Below are positions 1-6,796 of a stretch of 16,061 nt of DNA, piece by piece. A program made the translations under genes and the position numbers. The notes under the pieces are model-generated. The model did not search any database, was not told the DNA's origin, and saw nothing but the letters and a program-made list of their open reading frames with translations. The stretch lies in NCBI GenBank assembly GCA_023260615.1, contig JALQUY010000006.1, forward strand, positions 1-16,061, in the 5' to 3' direction. Source of the stretch: Schleiferiaceae bacterium. Its GTDB lineage: Bacteria > Bacteroidota > Bacteroidia > Flavobacteriales > Schleiferiaceae. Position 1 is the stretch's first letter, and the number at the start of each line of letters is the position of its first letter.

Positions 1-318
1 GGGGTCCTTGGGGATGAGGAGTTGCTGGATTTCGGAGGTCAGGGCTTCGATAGCAGGTTCGAGGTCCTCGAGTTCGCCTTGGGCGAGCTCCCGCATCTCA
101 GCGTCTTTTTCCGTGGCCAGCAATTCCTTGGCTTCTTGGAGGCGGCCCCAGGTTTGGAGGAAGCGCTCACGGGCCTCCATGAGGGTTTGCAGTTCCTTGA
201 ATTCGCGGTTGAGACGAACGAAGCGCGTTCGGTCCGATGCGACCTCTGGCTGCATGAGCAGGTCATTCACTTCCTCGAAGCGAACGTGAATGGCGTCTAG
301 CTTATCGACTAAATTCAT
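1..318 (-). CDS. prfA: Peptide chain release factor 1, N-terminal part (runs off left edge)
   Basis: RF1 recognises UAA and UAG in the ribosomal A site and triggers peptide release. Only the first 106 codons are inside the window. Translating the minus strand from the ATG at 318-316 gives MNLVDKLDAIHVRFEEVNDL and continues open to base 1. The helical, charged N-terminal domain, the MRELAQGELEDLE segment near residue 80 and the LLIPKDP ending at residue 106 match the start of bacterial RF1. In RF1 the LLLPKDP element directly precedes the core domain. The PxT anticodon-like motif and the GGQ loop would lie beyond the edge, so RF1 versus RF2 rests on the N-terminal similarity alone. The start is 3 bases after the purM stop, so the two genes are probably co-transcribed. 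No Shine-Dalgarno is visible, as is usual in Bacteroidota. Confidence 0.9.
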   Translation of the reverse strand, partial: MNLVDKLDAIHVRFEEVNDLLMQPEVASDRTRFVRLNREFKELQTLMEARERFLQTWGRLQEAKELLATEKDAEMRELAQGELEDLEPAIEALTSEIQQLLIPKDP

Positions 319-321
319 CGA

Positions 322-1496
322 TTAGGCCGTGTAAATCTCCCAACCCTCGGGGGTTTTCAAATGCACCTCGGGCGTCTCTTGGGGCTCCACGCGGCCAATA
401 ATTCGAGCCTCTACGCGGAAGGAGGCAGCAATGTCGATGATGTCCTGCGCATGAGCAGGGTCCACATAGATTTCCATTCGGTGGCCCATGTTGAAGACGC
501 GGTACATCTCACGCCATGGAGTTTGAGACTCCGATTGGATGAGGTGGAAAAGCGGTGGGATGGGGAACAGATGGTCCTTAATGATTTTGCCTTCCGTGGC
601 AAAGTGTAGCACCTTGGTCTGGGCGCCGCCGGAGCAGTGCACCATGCCGCCGATGTGCGGACGGAGCTGCTTGAGCACTTCCGCGATGATGGGCGCGTAG
701 GTGCGCGTGGGGGAAAGCACGAGCTTTCCAGCATCGAGGGGGCTTCCTTCAATGGCGTCCGTGAGGGCCTTGGTGCCGCTGTACACGAGTTCGGCGGGAA
801 CTTCGGGGTCAAAGCTCTCCGGGTAGCGCTCTGCGAGAAGTTTGTGGAAGACGTCGTGACGGGCGGATGTCAGACCGTTGGAGCCCATGCCGCCGTTGTA
901 GTCGGATTCGTAGGAGGCCTGGCCATAGGAGCTCAATCCCACGATGACCTGGCCTGCTTTGATGCCCGCATTGTCGACCACCTGATCGCGGCGCAAGCGC
1001 GCTACGACGGTGCTGTCCACGATGATGGTTCGGACTAAATCGCCCACATCGGCTGTTTCACCGCCAGTGGACCGAATGTCGATGCCGTTGGCGCGCAATT
1101 CGGCCAAGACTTCTTCGGTTCCCGAAATGAGGGCCGCCAAGACTTCGCCTGGTATTTTGTTTTTATTTCTGCCAATGGTGCTGGAGAGCAAAATGGGACC
1201 CGTTGCCCCACGCAAATGAGGTCGTCCACATTCATGATAACCGCATCCTGCGCGATGCCCTTCCAAACGGAGAGGTCCCCGGTTTCCTTCCAATAGAGGT
1301 AGGCCAGAGAGGATTTTGTACCGGCGCCATCGGCGTGCATGACCAGGCAATGCTCCTCGGAGCCGGTCAAATCGTCGGGTACAATTTTGCAAAAGGCCTT
1401 GGGAAAGAGCCCTTTGTCAATATGCTTGATAGCCTTGTGTACTTCTTCCTTGCCTGAGGACACCCCTCGGCCCGCATACCGTGCGCTCTGCTCCAT
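322..1496 (-). CDS. purM: Phosphoribosylformylglycinamidine cyclo-ligase (AIR synthase), with an apparent one-base frameshift
   Basis: PurM closes the imidazole ring of formylglycinamidine ribonucleotide using ATP, giving AIR in cytosolic purine synthesis. The protein is split over two frames. Residues 1-97 read from the ATG at 1496 (MEQSARYAGRGVSSGKEEVH, then HADGAGTKSSLAYLYWKETG and VDDLICVG). The rest reads from 1206 in the -1 frame (ATGPILLSSTIGRNKNKIPG, then STGGETADVGDLVRTIIVDS and GGMGSNGLTSARHDVF) to the TAA at 324-322. The two pieces join without gap or overlap in homology if one G is added to, or re-read in, the G4 run at 1209-1206. The repaired length is 391 residues, which fits the long Bacteroidota form of PurM (E. 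coli is about 345). As written, frame 1 continues about 56 unrelated codons to a stop near 1035. The rest of the gene looks intact, which favours a sequencing or assembly error or a very recent mutation. A -7 box sits 4 bases before the start codon. Confidence 0.88.
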
Positions 1497-1500
1497 ACCA

Positions 1501-1508
1501 CAAAGGTA
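1501..1508 (-). promoter_or_regulatory. Bacteroidota -7 box (TACCTTTG) for purM-prfA
   Basis: The minus strand reads TACCTTTG, a perfect match to the TAnnTTTG consensus of the Bacteroidota housekeeping sigma factor. Only 4 bases (TGGT) separate it from the purM ATG. The expected transcription start therefore falls at or next to the start codon. It lies in the 23-base gap after the stop of the upstream envelope gene. I see no TTTG/TTG -33 element at the usual 19-21 base spacing. Confidence 0.6.
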
Positions 1509-1519
1509 CGATGCAGCCT

Positions 1520-4036
1520 TTACTGGATACGGATGTAGGTACCGGCAGGAAGCTCGTCCGCGTACTCGGGGTTCATCGCCTCCAAATCCTTGGGACGCAT
1601 GCCCAATTCTTTGGCGATCGACTTAAAGGACTCGTCGACGGCCACCTGGCGGTGCGTCTTATCGAACTCCGTGTAGTCGCCCCGAACCGTCACCTTCAAC
1701 ACCATACCGGGGAAGGGGCGTACACCGCGCAATCCACCGTTCAAACGCTTGAGGTCCGAAATGGTGATGTTGTTGTTGCGGCAAATCGTCGTGTAGGTAT
1801 CGCGCTCCTGAACCGTGTACATCTGGCCAATGACGGGCTTGTCGTCCTCCTTCGCCTTTTCAGCCTCAGCTTCAGCCAAGGCAGTAGAATCCACAGGGGG
1901 AACATAATCATCGCGAATGACGCGGAAGTCCGTACGGCGGTTGATTTGGTTGGCCACCTCTTGCTGCGACGCAGGCATCTTCTTAATGTTCCGTTCGGTC
2001 AATTGGGTACCTGCAGGGAAGAGATCAGCGCCAAGGCCCTTGTATCCGGCGGGGATCTCAAAAGGCTGACTCTCACCCATACCCACGGCCACCAAGCGAT
2101 CCGGATGAATGCCGCGTGAAATCAAGTAGCTCACCGAGGTATCCGCACGGTGCTGAGAGAGGACTTGGTTCTTGTCATCCACGTCACGGTAGTCCGTATG
2201 TGAACGCAATTCAATAACGATGTTGGGATTCAACGTTAAGGTCTTGACCACCGTATCCAACGCGGCACGGGCTTGGTCGTTCAGGTCCCACTTAGCAAGT
2301 GCGAAGTAGACGTCCGGAAGGATAATGGGAATCTCAATGGGGTCCATCTTCGCCTTCACTTCTACGGTGTGCATGTAGACGTTTTGCGCCTCCATGTAAT
2401 TAAAGGCTTCCAGGGCCAAGGCCTGCGTGTTTGCGCGCGCTCCAGAATTCAAGAACTTCTTCTTTTCAAAGGAGAAGCTGTAGTTGACGTCGCCCGCGAG
2501 GTCATCAGACTCCAAGACAAATGAACCGTCCTTGCCGGTTTGAACCACTTGGCTAAATCCATCGTTGCCCGTGATCTTCACGGCAGCTCCACCAATGGGC
2601 TGGTTGTCCTTTGAACTCACCAAGGTGCCGGAAATTCGGTACTTCAGAGGTACTTCGTACAGGGTCCAAATGTCATCGCCTCCTTGACCGCCATCTCGGT
2701 TAGAAATGAAGTACCCGTCCTGCATGCCGCCTGGACGAAGTAGAATGCCAAAGTCATCGGCCGAACTGTTAATAGGAGCCTTCAGGTTCTCCGGAATGCC
2801 CGTAGGCATGCCATCTGCACCCAACTCTACGCGGTACAGGTCAAAACCGCCCATACCGGGAAGGCCATTGGAGGCAAAGTACAGGTAGCCGTCATCGTGC
2901 AAGAAGGGATAGAGCTCGTCACCCGGGGTGTTGACCAAGGTGCCCAAATTAACAGGCTCTCCCCAACCACGGGACTTCTTGTCCACCTTCACCATCCAGA
3001 GGTCTTTGGATCCGTCCACAGATCCGTCTAGATCCCCTGCAAAGAACAACGTTTGATCATCCGGGCTGATCGCGGGGTGACCTACTGACTTCGAAGAGTC
3101 CGTGGCAATGACAATCAACTGGGGCTCTTGCCAGGTCAATCCCGCTTTGCGCGTAGAGTAAATCGCACAACCCAATTGCTGACGACGGACGTCCATACAC
3201 CGCGTGAAGTACATGGTGCGGCGACGTTGATCAAAGACCGGGCTGCCCTCGTGGTCCTCCGTATTGATTGCTTCAGGAAGCAGAGTGGGCTCCGAAAAGG
3301 TTTGCACCTTCGCGGCCGATGGGTCGGCCTTGGGGGCCTTGCCGCGACTGCGCTTGCTGCGCGAGCTGCCGTCCGCATTCAAGCGCTCGGAAGAATAGAT
3401 GTCCGAAAAGCGCTCCCCGGTCCAACCGTCTTTTTTACGGCCGATACCCCCTTCTCGCATGGAGGTAAACAGAATCTCTTCATAGGTGTCCGGGCGACCG
3501 CTGAAGGTCATGCCAAAGTCATGGGACGAAGAGTTCAGGCTCGTCAAATTACCCACCTGGAACCGGGTCAACGACTTCTGCCACGCCACCGCGTCCTGGC
3601 AAGACTGAACCCCTGCGGGTCCGCGTTCGTCACTGGGGAAGGCGCGCGCAAAGTCTTCGTAGGCCTTGAGCGCATCCTCGTATTCGCTTTGGTACTTCAA
3701 CATTTCCGCAATGCCCAAATAGACCTCTGCGGTTTCCATTTTCATTTTCAAAGCGCGCGTGTACTGGGCTTCTGCCTGCTTGTACTGGAAAGTATAGCGG
3801 TAGCATTCAGCCAAACGGAAGGCAATCTGTGCCTTCTCACCACGCGTCTTGACTTTAGAATAGGCTTTCTTGTAGATATTGATGGCCTGAGCGTACTCCT
3901 TGCCGTCGTAAAAACCATCCGCTTGACGCACAATGCGCGGGCTCTTTGTGTCTTCCGTTTCTGCGTCTTGCGCAAAAACTGCAGCTGAAAAGCCGAATGA
4001 AAGGAGTAGCGTATATAGGTAAAATGCCTTCTTCAT
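1520..4036 (-). CDS. PorE-like OmpA-family envelope protein: TPR, PD40 propeller, carboxypeptidase-regulatory, OmpA_C and LysM-like regions
   Basis: A predicted 838-residue exported protein that probably anchors an outer-membrane or periplasmic complex to peptidoglycan. Residues 1-22 form a Sec signal peptide (MKKAFYLYTLLLSFGFSAAVFA, probable cleavage before Q23) with no lipobox cysteine. TPR-like helices follow (about 35-150), then PD40/WD40-like propeller blades (about 160-460; HPAISPDDQTLFFAG and FLHDDGYLYFASNG are typical). A carboxypeptidase-regulatory-like beta domain covers about 466-525 and OmpA_C about 575-707. In OmpA_C the peptidoglycan-binding Asp (SHTD, D615) and Arg (LSQHRA, R630) are both present. 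One clear LysM (about 740-783) and a second degenerate LysM-like unit (about 794-838) end the protein. The order TPR-propeller-CRD-OmpA_C is that of PorE (PG1058) of the T9SS, but PorE is a lipoprotein, and such proteins have many paralogues, so no symbol is given. The ATG at 4036 is preferred over an in-frame TTG at 4048 because it opens directly into the signal peptide. Confidence 0.87.
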   Translation of the reverse strand: MKKAFYLYTLLLSFGFSAAVFAQDAETEDTKSPRIVRQADGFYDGKEYAQAINIYKKAYSKVKTRGEKAQIAFRLAECYRYTFQYKQAEAQYTRALKMKMETAEVYLGIAEMLKYQSEYEDALKAYEDFARAFPSDERGPAGVQSCQDAVAWQKSLTRFQVGNLTSLNSSSHDFGMTFSGRPDTYEEILFTSMREGGIGRKKDGWTGERFSDIYSSERLNADGSSRSKRSRGKAPKADPSAAKVQTFSEPTLLPEAINTEDHEGSPVFDQRRRTMYFTRCMDVRRQQLGCAIYSTRKAGLTWQEPQLIVIATDSSKSVGHPAISPDDQTLFFAGDLDGSVDGSKDLWMVKVDKKSRGWGEPVNLGTLVNTPGDELYPFLHDDGYLYFASNGLPGMGGFDLYRVELGADGMPTGIPENLKAPINSSADDFGILLRPGGMQDGYFISNRDGGQGGDDIWTLYEVPLKYRISGTLVSSKDNQPIGGAAVKITGNDGFSQVVQTGKDGSFVLESDDLAGDVNYSFSFEKKKFLNSGARANTQALALEAFNYMEAQNVYMHTVEVKAKMDPIEIPIILPDVYFALAKWDLNDQARAALDTVVKTLTLNPNIVIELRSHTDYRDVDDKNQVLSQHRADTSVSYLISRGIHPDRLVAVGMGESQPFEIPAGYKGLGADLFPAGTQLTERNIKKMPASQQEVANQINRRTDFRVIRDDYVPPVDSTALAEAEAEKAKEDDKPVIGQMYTVQERDTYTTICRNNNITISDLKRLNGGLRGVRPFPGMVLKVTVRGDYTEFDKTHRQVAVDESFKSIAKELGMRPKDLEAMNPEYADELPAGTYIRIQ

Positions 4037-4071
4037 GACAGCGTGCAAGTGTGCATAGTGGGGTTAAACCA

Positions 4072-4079
4072 CTAAAGTA
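4072..4079 (-). promoter_or_regulatory. Possible imperfect -7 box for the OmpA-family gene
   Basis: The minus strand reads TACTTTAG, one mismatch from TAnnTTTG, 35 bases before the ATG at 4036 and just after the glnA terminator. It is weaker than the other -7 boxes in the window. Its position between a terminator and the next start codon is the main support. Confidence 0.3.
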
Positions 4080-4092
4080 GCCAAATCCTCGC

Positions 4093-4125
4093 AAAAAAAG
4101 ACCCCCGGGCAAGGCCGCGGGGGTC
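4093..4125 (-). terminator. Rho-independent terminator of glnA
   Basis: An 8-bp GC-rich stem pairs 4100-4107 (GACCCCCG) with 4118-4125 (CGGGGGTC). In the minus direction it is followed at once by seven T (complement of 4093-4099). It lies 27 bases beyond the glnA stop. On the plus strand the same hairpin is followed by six T (4128-4133), so it could terminate in both directions. Confidence 0.85.
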
Positions 4126-4152
4126 GATTTTTTACGAGTAATGTGTCGATTG

Positions 4153-6342
4153 TTATCGGATGTACAACATTTCGCGGTACTTCGGAAGCGGCCACATCTC
4201 GTTATCGACCAGCAATTCAAGCTTGTCTACTTCGTAACGGATGCTATCAAAGAAGGGCTTCACGTTATCGCAATAGGCCAAGGCACGCTCGCGGGTATCC
4301 GCGATGTTGTTGGCTGCCTTGCGGGCTTCCGTCATTTCTTCGGCTTGCGAAAGCACTTTTGAAATGCGCTCAGAAATTTCAATGATCATATCCACCTGCT
4401 CCTTGCTCAAACGCTGGAAGCTCTCTGCGGGAAGTACTTCCTTCAAGCGCATGACGTTCTGACTCAAAATAGATTGGTACTCAATCGCAGTAGGAACGAT
4501 GTGGTTTTTCACCAAATCGGACAAGGTGCGGGATTCAATCTGAATCTTCTTGTAGTACTCTTCTTGAAGGATCTCGTACCGGGCCTCCAATTCCACGTGG
4601 CTCAAAACACCATGCTCGGCGAAAAGCGCTTGGGCTTCTGGTGTGACATAGAAATCCAAAGCACGTGGCGTATCAGGGGTATTCTTCAAGCCGCGTTTTG
4701 CCGCTTCCTCCTTCCAAGCATCGGAATAACCGTCGCCCTCAAAACGCACGTTTTTAGAGGCTTTGATGTAGTCCTTCAGCACATTGAAGATGGCATCGTC
4801 TTTCTTCATACCGCCTTTGATCAACGCATCAACCGCCACTTTGAATTTCTTCAATTGGTCGGCTACGATCAAGTTGATGACCGTCATAGAAGCGGAACAG
4901 TTGGCGGTTGAGCCTACGGCGCGCAATTCAAACTTATTACCGGTGAAGGCGAAGGGTGACGTACGGTTGCGGTCCGTGTTGTCCAAAAGGATTTCAGGGA
5001 TCTTGCCTACAACGTTCAGTTTGAGTTCGGTCTTCTTTTCGGGAGACATTTTGCCGCTTTCCAACTTCTCCAGCTCGTCCAAAACTTCGGAAAGCTGCGA
5101 GCCGATGAACACGGAGATGATGGCGGGAGGCGCTTCGTTCGCACCCAAGCGGTGGTCGTTAGACGCTGCAGCAATGGCTGCACGGATGAGATCCGCACGG
5201 TCATTCACCGCCTTAATCGTGTTGATGAAGAAGGTCAAGAACAACAAGTTGCGCTTGGGCGTGCTGCCTGGCGCCAAGAGGTTGATGCCCGTGTTGGTGC
5301 TCAAACTCCAGTTGTTGTGCTTGCCCGAACCGTTGATGCCCGCAAATGGCTTCTCGTGCAACAATACGCGGAAGGCGTGGCGGCGCGCTACTTTGTCCAA
5401 AATATCCATGAACAAAGAGTTGTGGTCTACGGCCACGTTGGCCTCTTCGAAGATGGGCGCAAATTCAAACTGACCAGGAGCTACCTCGTTGTGGCGCGTC
5501 TTGACGGGTATGCCCAATTTGTGGCACTCGTACTCCACTTCACGCATGTAGCCCATGACGCGCTCGGGGATGCTGCCGAAGTAGTGGTCGTCCATCTGCT
5601 GGCCTTTGGCGGGAGAATGCCCGAGGAGCGTTCGGCCTGTCATAACCAAGTCAGGACGTGCGTTAAACAACGCCTCATCCACCAAGAAGTACTCTTGCTC
5701 CCAACCTAGCGTCGCATTGACTTTGGTGATGTTCTTGTCAAAGTATTGACCCACCTCGGTAGCTGCATGGTCGATTGCCTGGAGTGCACGCAACAAAGGC
5801 ACTTTGTGGTCCAACGCCTCGCCCGTGTAGGAAACAAATACAGAAGGAATGCAAAGCGTGCTACCAAAAACAAAGGCAGGAGACGTAGGATCCCAAGCGG
5901 TGTACCCGCGAGCCTCAAACGTATTGCGGATACCGCCGTTAGGGAAAGACGATGCATCAGGCTCTGCTTGCACCAGCATACCCCCGTTGAATTTTTCAAT
6001 GGCGTGGCCGTCCGAGGTGGGCTCAAAGAAACCGTCGTGCTTCTCAGCCGTAGCACCCGTCAAAGGCTGGAACCAGTGGGTGTAGTGGGAAGCACCTTTG
6101 GAAATGGACCAGGCTTTCATGGCAGTAGCCACTTGGTCCGCGATATCGCGGTCAATCTTGTTGCCCTTCTCGATAGCGTTCAATACGCTCTCGTATGCTT
6201 CTTTGGACATGTACTCGCGCATGGCCTTCTGATTGAAGACATGCGAGCCGTAGTACTCGGAGGATTTGGTGAAGGGGTTCACGAAATCAATAGGCTTGTG
6301 CTGGCTGGCTTGCTCAAGACCGGAAAAACGTGCTTTTGCCAT
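4153..6342 (-). CDS. glnA: Glutamine synthetase type III (GSIII)
   Basis: A cytosolic enzyme that makes glutamine from glutamate, ammonia and ATP, the main entry of ammonia into biomass. From the ATG at 6342 the protein is 729 residues, the length typical of Bacteroidota GSIII (GlnN) and far longer than the roughly 470 residues of GSI. The GSIII-specific N-terminal region covers about 1-200. The catalytic core has WEQEYFL (214-220, metal-binding acidic residues), NEVAPGQFEFAP (285-296), the nucleotide and ammonia loop NGSGKHNNWS (337-346) and NRTSPFAFTGNKFELR (459-474). The rest is the helical GSIII C-terminal domain. A longer in-frame start at 6399 is rejected because the -7 box at 6362-6369 would lie inside it and its extra residues look nothing like the family. 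Gene, promoter and terminator form a single-gene unit. glnN is an alternative symbol. Confidence 0.95.
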   Translation of the reverse strand: MAKARFSGLEQASQHKPIDFVNPFTKSSEYYGSHVFNQKAMREYMSKEAYESVLNAIEKGNKIDRDIADQVATAMKAWSISKGASHYTHWFQPLTGATAEKHDGFFEPTSDGHAIEKFNGGMLVQAEPDASSFPNGGIRNTFEARGYTAWDPTSPAFVFGSTLCIPSVFVSYTGEALDHKVPLLRALQAIDHAATEVGQYFDKNITKVNATLGWEQEYFLVDEALFNARPDLVMTGRTLLGHSPAKGQQMDDHYFGSIPERVMGYMREVEYECHKLGIPVKTRHNEVAPGQFEFAPIFEEANVAVDHNSLFMDILDKVARRHAFRVLLHEKPFAGINGSGKHNNWSLSTNTGINLLAPGSTPKRNLLFLTFFINTIKAVNDRADLIRAAIAAASNDHRLGANEAPPAIISVFIGSQLSEVLDELEKLESGKMSPEKKTELKLNVVGKIPEILLDNTDRNRTSPFAFTGNKFELRAVGSTANCSASMTVINLIVADQLKKFKVAVDALIKGGMKKDDAIFNVLKDYIKASKNVRFEGDGYSDAWKEEAAKRGLKNTPDTPRALDFYVTPEAQALFAEHGVLSHVELEARYEILQEEYYKKIQIESRTLSDLVKNHIVPTAIEYQSILSQNVMRLKEVLPAESFQRLSKEQVDMIIEISERISKVLSQAEEMTEARKAANNIADTRERALAYCDNVKPFFDSIRYEVDKLELLVDNEMWPLPKYREMLYIR

Positions 6343-6361
6343 GGGGTTTTGTAATTTTTTA

Positions 6362-6369
6362 CAAAGGTA
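6362..6369 (-). promoter_or_regulatory. Bacteroidota -7 box (TACCTTTG) for glnA
   Basis: The minus strand reads TACCTTTG 19 bases before the chosen glnA ATG, implying a leader of roughly 12-15 bases. A TTTTTTGAC lies further upstream, but its TTG is 27 bases from the box, longer than the usual -33/-7 spacing. The approximately 120 bases between this box and the tatA terminator are AT-rich and hold no gene. No recognisable operator was seen there. Confidence 0.6.
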
Positions 6370-6490
6370 CCCCCTGTTTTTGAAGTGACATAGCGTCAAA
6401 AAACAATTTTTTCAACCAAAGACCCCCTTCAAAATGGTCAAATAAGGCTGCAATTGTTAAAAACCCAAGGGAAAAATCTCGTCCTACATG

Positions 6491-6513
6491 AAAAAAGGGC
6501 CGCTAGGGCCCTT
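6491..6513 (-). terminator. Rho-independent terminator of the secDF-tatA operon
   Basis: A 7-bp stem pairs 6495-6501 (AAGGGCC) with 6507-6513 (GGCCCTT) around a 5-base loop. In the minus direction it runs into a six-T tract (complement of 6491-6496). It begins 22 bases after the tatA stop. Confidence 0.8.
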
Positions 6514-6535
6514 CTTTTATACTGCATGGTCGCTT

Positions 6536-6787
6536 TTACTTCAACCGACCAACCGTGTCTTCGATAGAGTCTTTAATCTCTTGGATGCTTTCCTTGGCTG
6601 ACTTCACCGTGGGGTCCGCATCGGCGGCTTTGGTGATTTCCGCCTTCAAATCGTTGGAGGCGTTTCGTACCATCTTAATGGTCCTGCCCGCCATCCGGGC
6701 GATTTCCGGCAACTTGTCGGTACCAAAAAGCATCAGCACCGCAAAAAGCAGGAATACTACTTCTCCGGTGCTGATGAATAGAAACAT
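6536..6787 (-). CDS. tatA: Twin-arginine translocase subunit, TatA/TatB family
   Basis: An 83-residue inner-membrane protein of the Tat pathway, which exports folded proteins. It shows the family layout: a short N-terminal membrane helix (about residues 5-21, GEVVFLLFAVLMLFG), the FG hinge (21-22) and an amphipathic helix (DKLPEIARMAGRTIKMVRNA, about 24-43). A charged acidic/basic tail follows. Polar and acidic residues before the helix (S6, T7, E9) fit the polar N-terminal position seen in TatA. TatA and TatB cannot be separated firmly from sequence alone; the short tail favours TatA. It starts 9 bases after the secDF stop in the same orientation and has a terminator just after it, so it is the last gene of a secDF-tatA operon. 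No tatC is in the window. Confidence 0.88.
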   Translation of the reverse strand: MFLFISTGEVVFLLFAVLMLFGTDKLPEIARMAGRTIKMVRNASNDLKAEITKAADADPTVKSAKESIQEIKDSIEDTVGRLK

Positions 6788-6796
6788 GATCTAAAG

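Noticed and set aside
39..266. A 75-codon minus-strand frame inside the prfA region
   Set aside because: It is out of frame with the recognisable RF1 sequence that runs through the same bases.
3128..3988. A 286-codon open frame on the plus strand opposite the OmpA-family gene
   Set aside because: It is antisense to the TPR and propeller coding region, has no family motif or signal peptide, and no promoter box precedes it.
6343..6399. A 19-codon N-terminal extension of glutamine synthetase
   Set aside because: It would include the -7 box, does not resemble GSIII, and the ATG at 6342 gives the standard 729 residues.
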